A DNA stretch of 12,741 bases. Origin: Gammaproteobacteria bacterium (GTDB lineage Bacteria; Pseudomonadota; Gammaproteobacteria; Competibacterales; Competibacteraceae). Below, piece after piece: positions 11,123-12,741 of the stretch (position 1 is its first letter; each line of letters begins with the position of its first letter). The translations under genes were made by a program, and so were the position numbers. The stretch lies in assembly GCA_020047885.1 (NCBI GenBank), contig JAIFNF010000110.1, forward strand, positions 1 to 12,741, written 5' to 3'. The notes below the pieces were generated by a model, which saw only the letters and a program-made list of their open reading frames with translations, was not told the DNA's origin and ran no database searches.

Positions 11123-12741
11123 CTCCTGATTCAGTGCCAACAGTCGATGCAGTATCTCGTCATCGCTCAAATCAGTCGGCCAGCCGTAGGCCGTTGTGAC
11201 CGCTGCATCGAGCGCACGATGGGCATGATCCAGCCAAGTCGGGCGCTGGTTGTACAGGTTTGTTAGCGTCCGCTTTTTGAGTTCCGCGGCGCGTTCGGGT
11301 TTGGGAATCAGCCGGTCGGGATAGCCGGGGACGATTTCGGGAACCCGCTCCACCCATTGCGGGGGATTCAGCCAGTTCTCGCGCAACTCATTCAGTTTGC
11401 GGGCGGCGTCGGCAATCGCTTGAGCGCGAGGATCGCTGGCATAATCTTCGGCTGGAATGTTCGGGGTCAAGCCTGCCGGAAAGGGGAAGGTTTCAAAGCA
11501 GGTCGTGGGCGTATAGCGCGGATCGTTACCTTTGCCGAGCCAAGTGCAAGTTCGCAATGTCCATAACTCATGAAACCGCGAATGCAGGATACCAAAAGTA
11601 GTATCGTCGGAACGGGCAAATACTAATACCGTGGACTCGGCGAATACCAGGGTATCCATCCAAACGAAAATCCGGTATTTGGCGACTTGTGGAGTGGCTA
11701 TACAGCGCGAAAATTGACTCATGGCTCCCCGTAAATCATCACCGGTTCGGCCATGCAGCCACCAGCGCTTACGTCGCCCTTCATCCCGATTCTGATCCCG
11801 GTAAGGCTTAACGTGCTGCCTTATGTATTCAAAAGGTGCTTCAAAAAGCGCGGCCTCTTGTTCGGACATCTTGTTGAAATCAATAATCCAGGCATTGCGG
11901 GGGCGGCGTACTAAATCCATCGCATTACGGATTGGACGTAAGACCACCTGGTTTTCCAAACCATGAGGATTAGCGGGTAGCTTTAACCAGCTCCGCACCC
12001 TATCTTCCGTGACATCGAACCGCCCAACTCTTACCGATCCCTGAAAGCAGGTTCCGGCATTTTCTATCAGTTGTTTTGCCTGAGTTAAATCAACGCTGCC
12101 ATTCAAGCCACCCGTAAGATCAGCGTAAATAGCTGTTACGGGTTGACTGTTCAAAATCCCCCCGTTCACTGCGTTCGCATCCCCATTGTGCAAAGGAGAG
12201 TTAGGCAACGCTGAACTCTCCCCTTCGCAAAAGGAGGGCGAGGGGGGATTTCCAAAACACACCAGCGACACCCGCACCGCTGCGCCTTCGTTGACCCATT
12301 CCAGATCAGACCAAGCGTTAAAAATTGTCATGGTTTCCTGAATACGGGCTAGTACCTTGCGATTCGCCCCGCCACGAATTGAATTGGTTGCCACTAATCC
12401 CGCCCGCTGTGACTGATCTGCTGCAATTCCAGCCCGCGCCTTCTCAAACCAGTAGCAGACTAAATCGGCTCCGCCCGGCACTCGTCCGGCATAAACGCCA
12501 CGCAACATCGCCATATACGTTTCGCCCAATTCCGCCAATTGCTTCTTATCACCGAGAAACGGCGGATTCCCCACAATGGCCTCGGCGGCGGGCCATATAG
12601 CCTCCTGATCGCCGTCCAACAACGCATCCCGGCACTCGATATGATTCAGCGGTTTCAGAATCGGCTGATCGTTCAGGTTGTAGCCGTGGCCGAGCATCCA
12701 TTGAATCTCGCCAATCCACACCGTCAGCCGCGCCAGTTCCG
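11108..12741 (-). CDS. C-terminal part of a large DNA methyltransferase (MmeI-like/type IIG class), cut by the window edge
   Basis: The frame is open to the right edge, where ELARLTVWIGEIQWML precedes the visible part, so the true start is outside. Counting from 12721, the catalytic motif IV NPPF lies at 52-55, typical of N6-adenine methyltransferases. ADLVCYWFEKA and GLVATNSIRGGANR follow, as in the large single-chain enzymes of the MmeI-like, BREX and DISARM type. The region from about 225 to 440 (RNAWIIDF, VKPYRDQNR, RWWLHGR, ATPQVAKYRIFVW, TCFETFPFP) looks like the target-recognition part of that class. The rest is a helical C-terminal domain. It could be a restriction-methylation fusion, DISARM DrmMI or an orphan; the missing N-terminus and right-hand neighbours would decide. 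Residues about 157-190 come from an inserted repeat element. Confidence 0.88.
   Translation of the reverse strand, partial: ELARLTVWIGEIQWMLGHGYNLNDQPILKPLNHIECRDALLDGDQEAIWPAAEAIVGNPPFLGDKKQLAELGETYMAMLRGVYAGRVPGGADLVCYWFEKARAGIAADQSQRAGLVATNSIRGGANRKVLARIQETMTIFNAWSDLEWVNEGAAVRVSLVCFGNPPSPSFCEGESSALPNSPLHNGDANAVNGGILNSQPVTAIYADLTGGLNGSVDLTQAKQLIENAGTCFQGSVRVGRFDVTEDRVRSWLKLPANPHGLENQVVLRPIRNAMDLVRRPRNAWIIDFNKMSEQEAALFEAPFEYIRQHVKPYRDQNRDEGRRKRWWLHGRTGDDLRGAMSQFSRCIATPQVAKYRIFVWMDTLVFAESTVLVFARSDDTTFGILHSRFHELWTLRTCTWLGKGNDPRYTPTTCFETFPFPAGLTPNIPAEDYASDPRAQAIADAARKLNELRENWLNPPQWVERVPEIVPGYPDRLIPKPERAAELKKRTLTNLYNQRPTWLDHAHRALDAAVTTAYGWPTDLSDDEILHRLLALNQERSAR
12154..12251. repeat. 98-base palindromic repeat element inserted in frame inside the methyltransferase gene
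   Basis: The element has perfect 10-base inverted ends, AAATCCCCCC (12154-12163) and GGGGGGATTT (12242-12251). Nested inside is a second perfect stem, GGAGAGTT (12195-12202) with AACTCTCC (12214-12221), around an 11-base loop. AAATCCCCC...GGGGGATTT elements are a familiar style of dispersed intergenic repeat. Here it adds about 33 residues (rich in Pro, Ser, Asn and Gly) between LVCFGN and SQPVTAIYADL, and the frame is kept on both sides. Confidence 0.75.

Overview
The window reads as chromosomal DNA of a moderately GC-rich gammaproteobacterium. The gamma-glutamyltranspeptidase is very close to the enterobacterial Ggt type, the two-component regulator is of the NtrC class, and the intergenic regions carry structured repeats. 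A Competibacter-like or Thiotrichales-like host is my guess, not something the sequence proves.

Left part (1-1850). After the last codons of a TnpB-type transposase at the edge, two genes for small exported proteins follow on the plus strand: a DUF2202 ferritin-like protein (301-1041) and an unrecognised secreted protein (1233-1832). They are unrelated in their mature parts. Their signal peptides are similar, and each is preceded by a copy of the same 45-base leader (39 of 45 identical). Each leader holds a sigma-54 type -24/-12 promoter with GG and GC exactly ten bases apart. The two genes therefore look like a small RpoN regulon.

Mobile element (about 1856-3034). A TnpB-only IS1341-type element sits between the second secreted gene and the response regulator. 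It has hairpins at both ends, a terminator-like hairpin just before tnpB, a complete RuvC and zinc-ribbon region, and no ordinary start codon for the conserved N-terminus. The sequence just past its right end, which would act as the omega-RNA guide, is a run of three 8-base repeats overlapping the stop codon of the next gene.

Signalling operon (3052-6640, minus strand). Transcription runs from a secreted glycine-rich protein, through a membrane histidine kinase, to a sigma-54-dependent response regulator. The poly-glycine tail of the first gene overlaps the kinase start, and its GGAGG-rich codons provide ready-made ribosome binding sites. A large imperfect palindrome lies between the kinase and regulator genes.

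ggt (6803-8599, plus strand) is divergent from this operon and encodes a complete periplasmic gamma-glutamyltranspeptidase.

Accessory part (8600-12741). Two direct copies of a 54-base hairpin-bearing repeat bracket an intergenic stretch plus a two-gene minus-strand unit. The unit holds a dynamin-like GTPase (start at 10946) whose stop overlaps the start of a comparatively AT-rich, exported SxxK serine hydrolase (stop at 8833). Beyond the second repeat is the C-terminal part of a large adenine-type DNA methyltransferase, running off the window. Its reading frame has absorbed a 98-base palindromic repeat element without losing frame. The methyltransferase, the GTPase/hydrolase pair and the bracketing repeats make this the most likely place for an undescribed defence-like or membrane-stress module.
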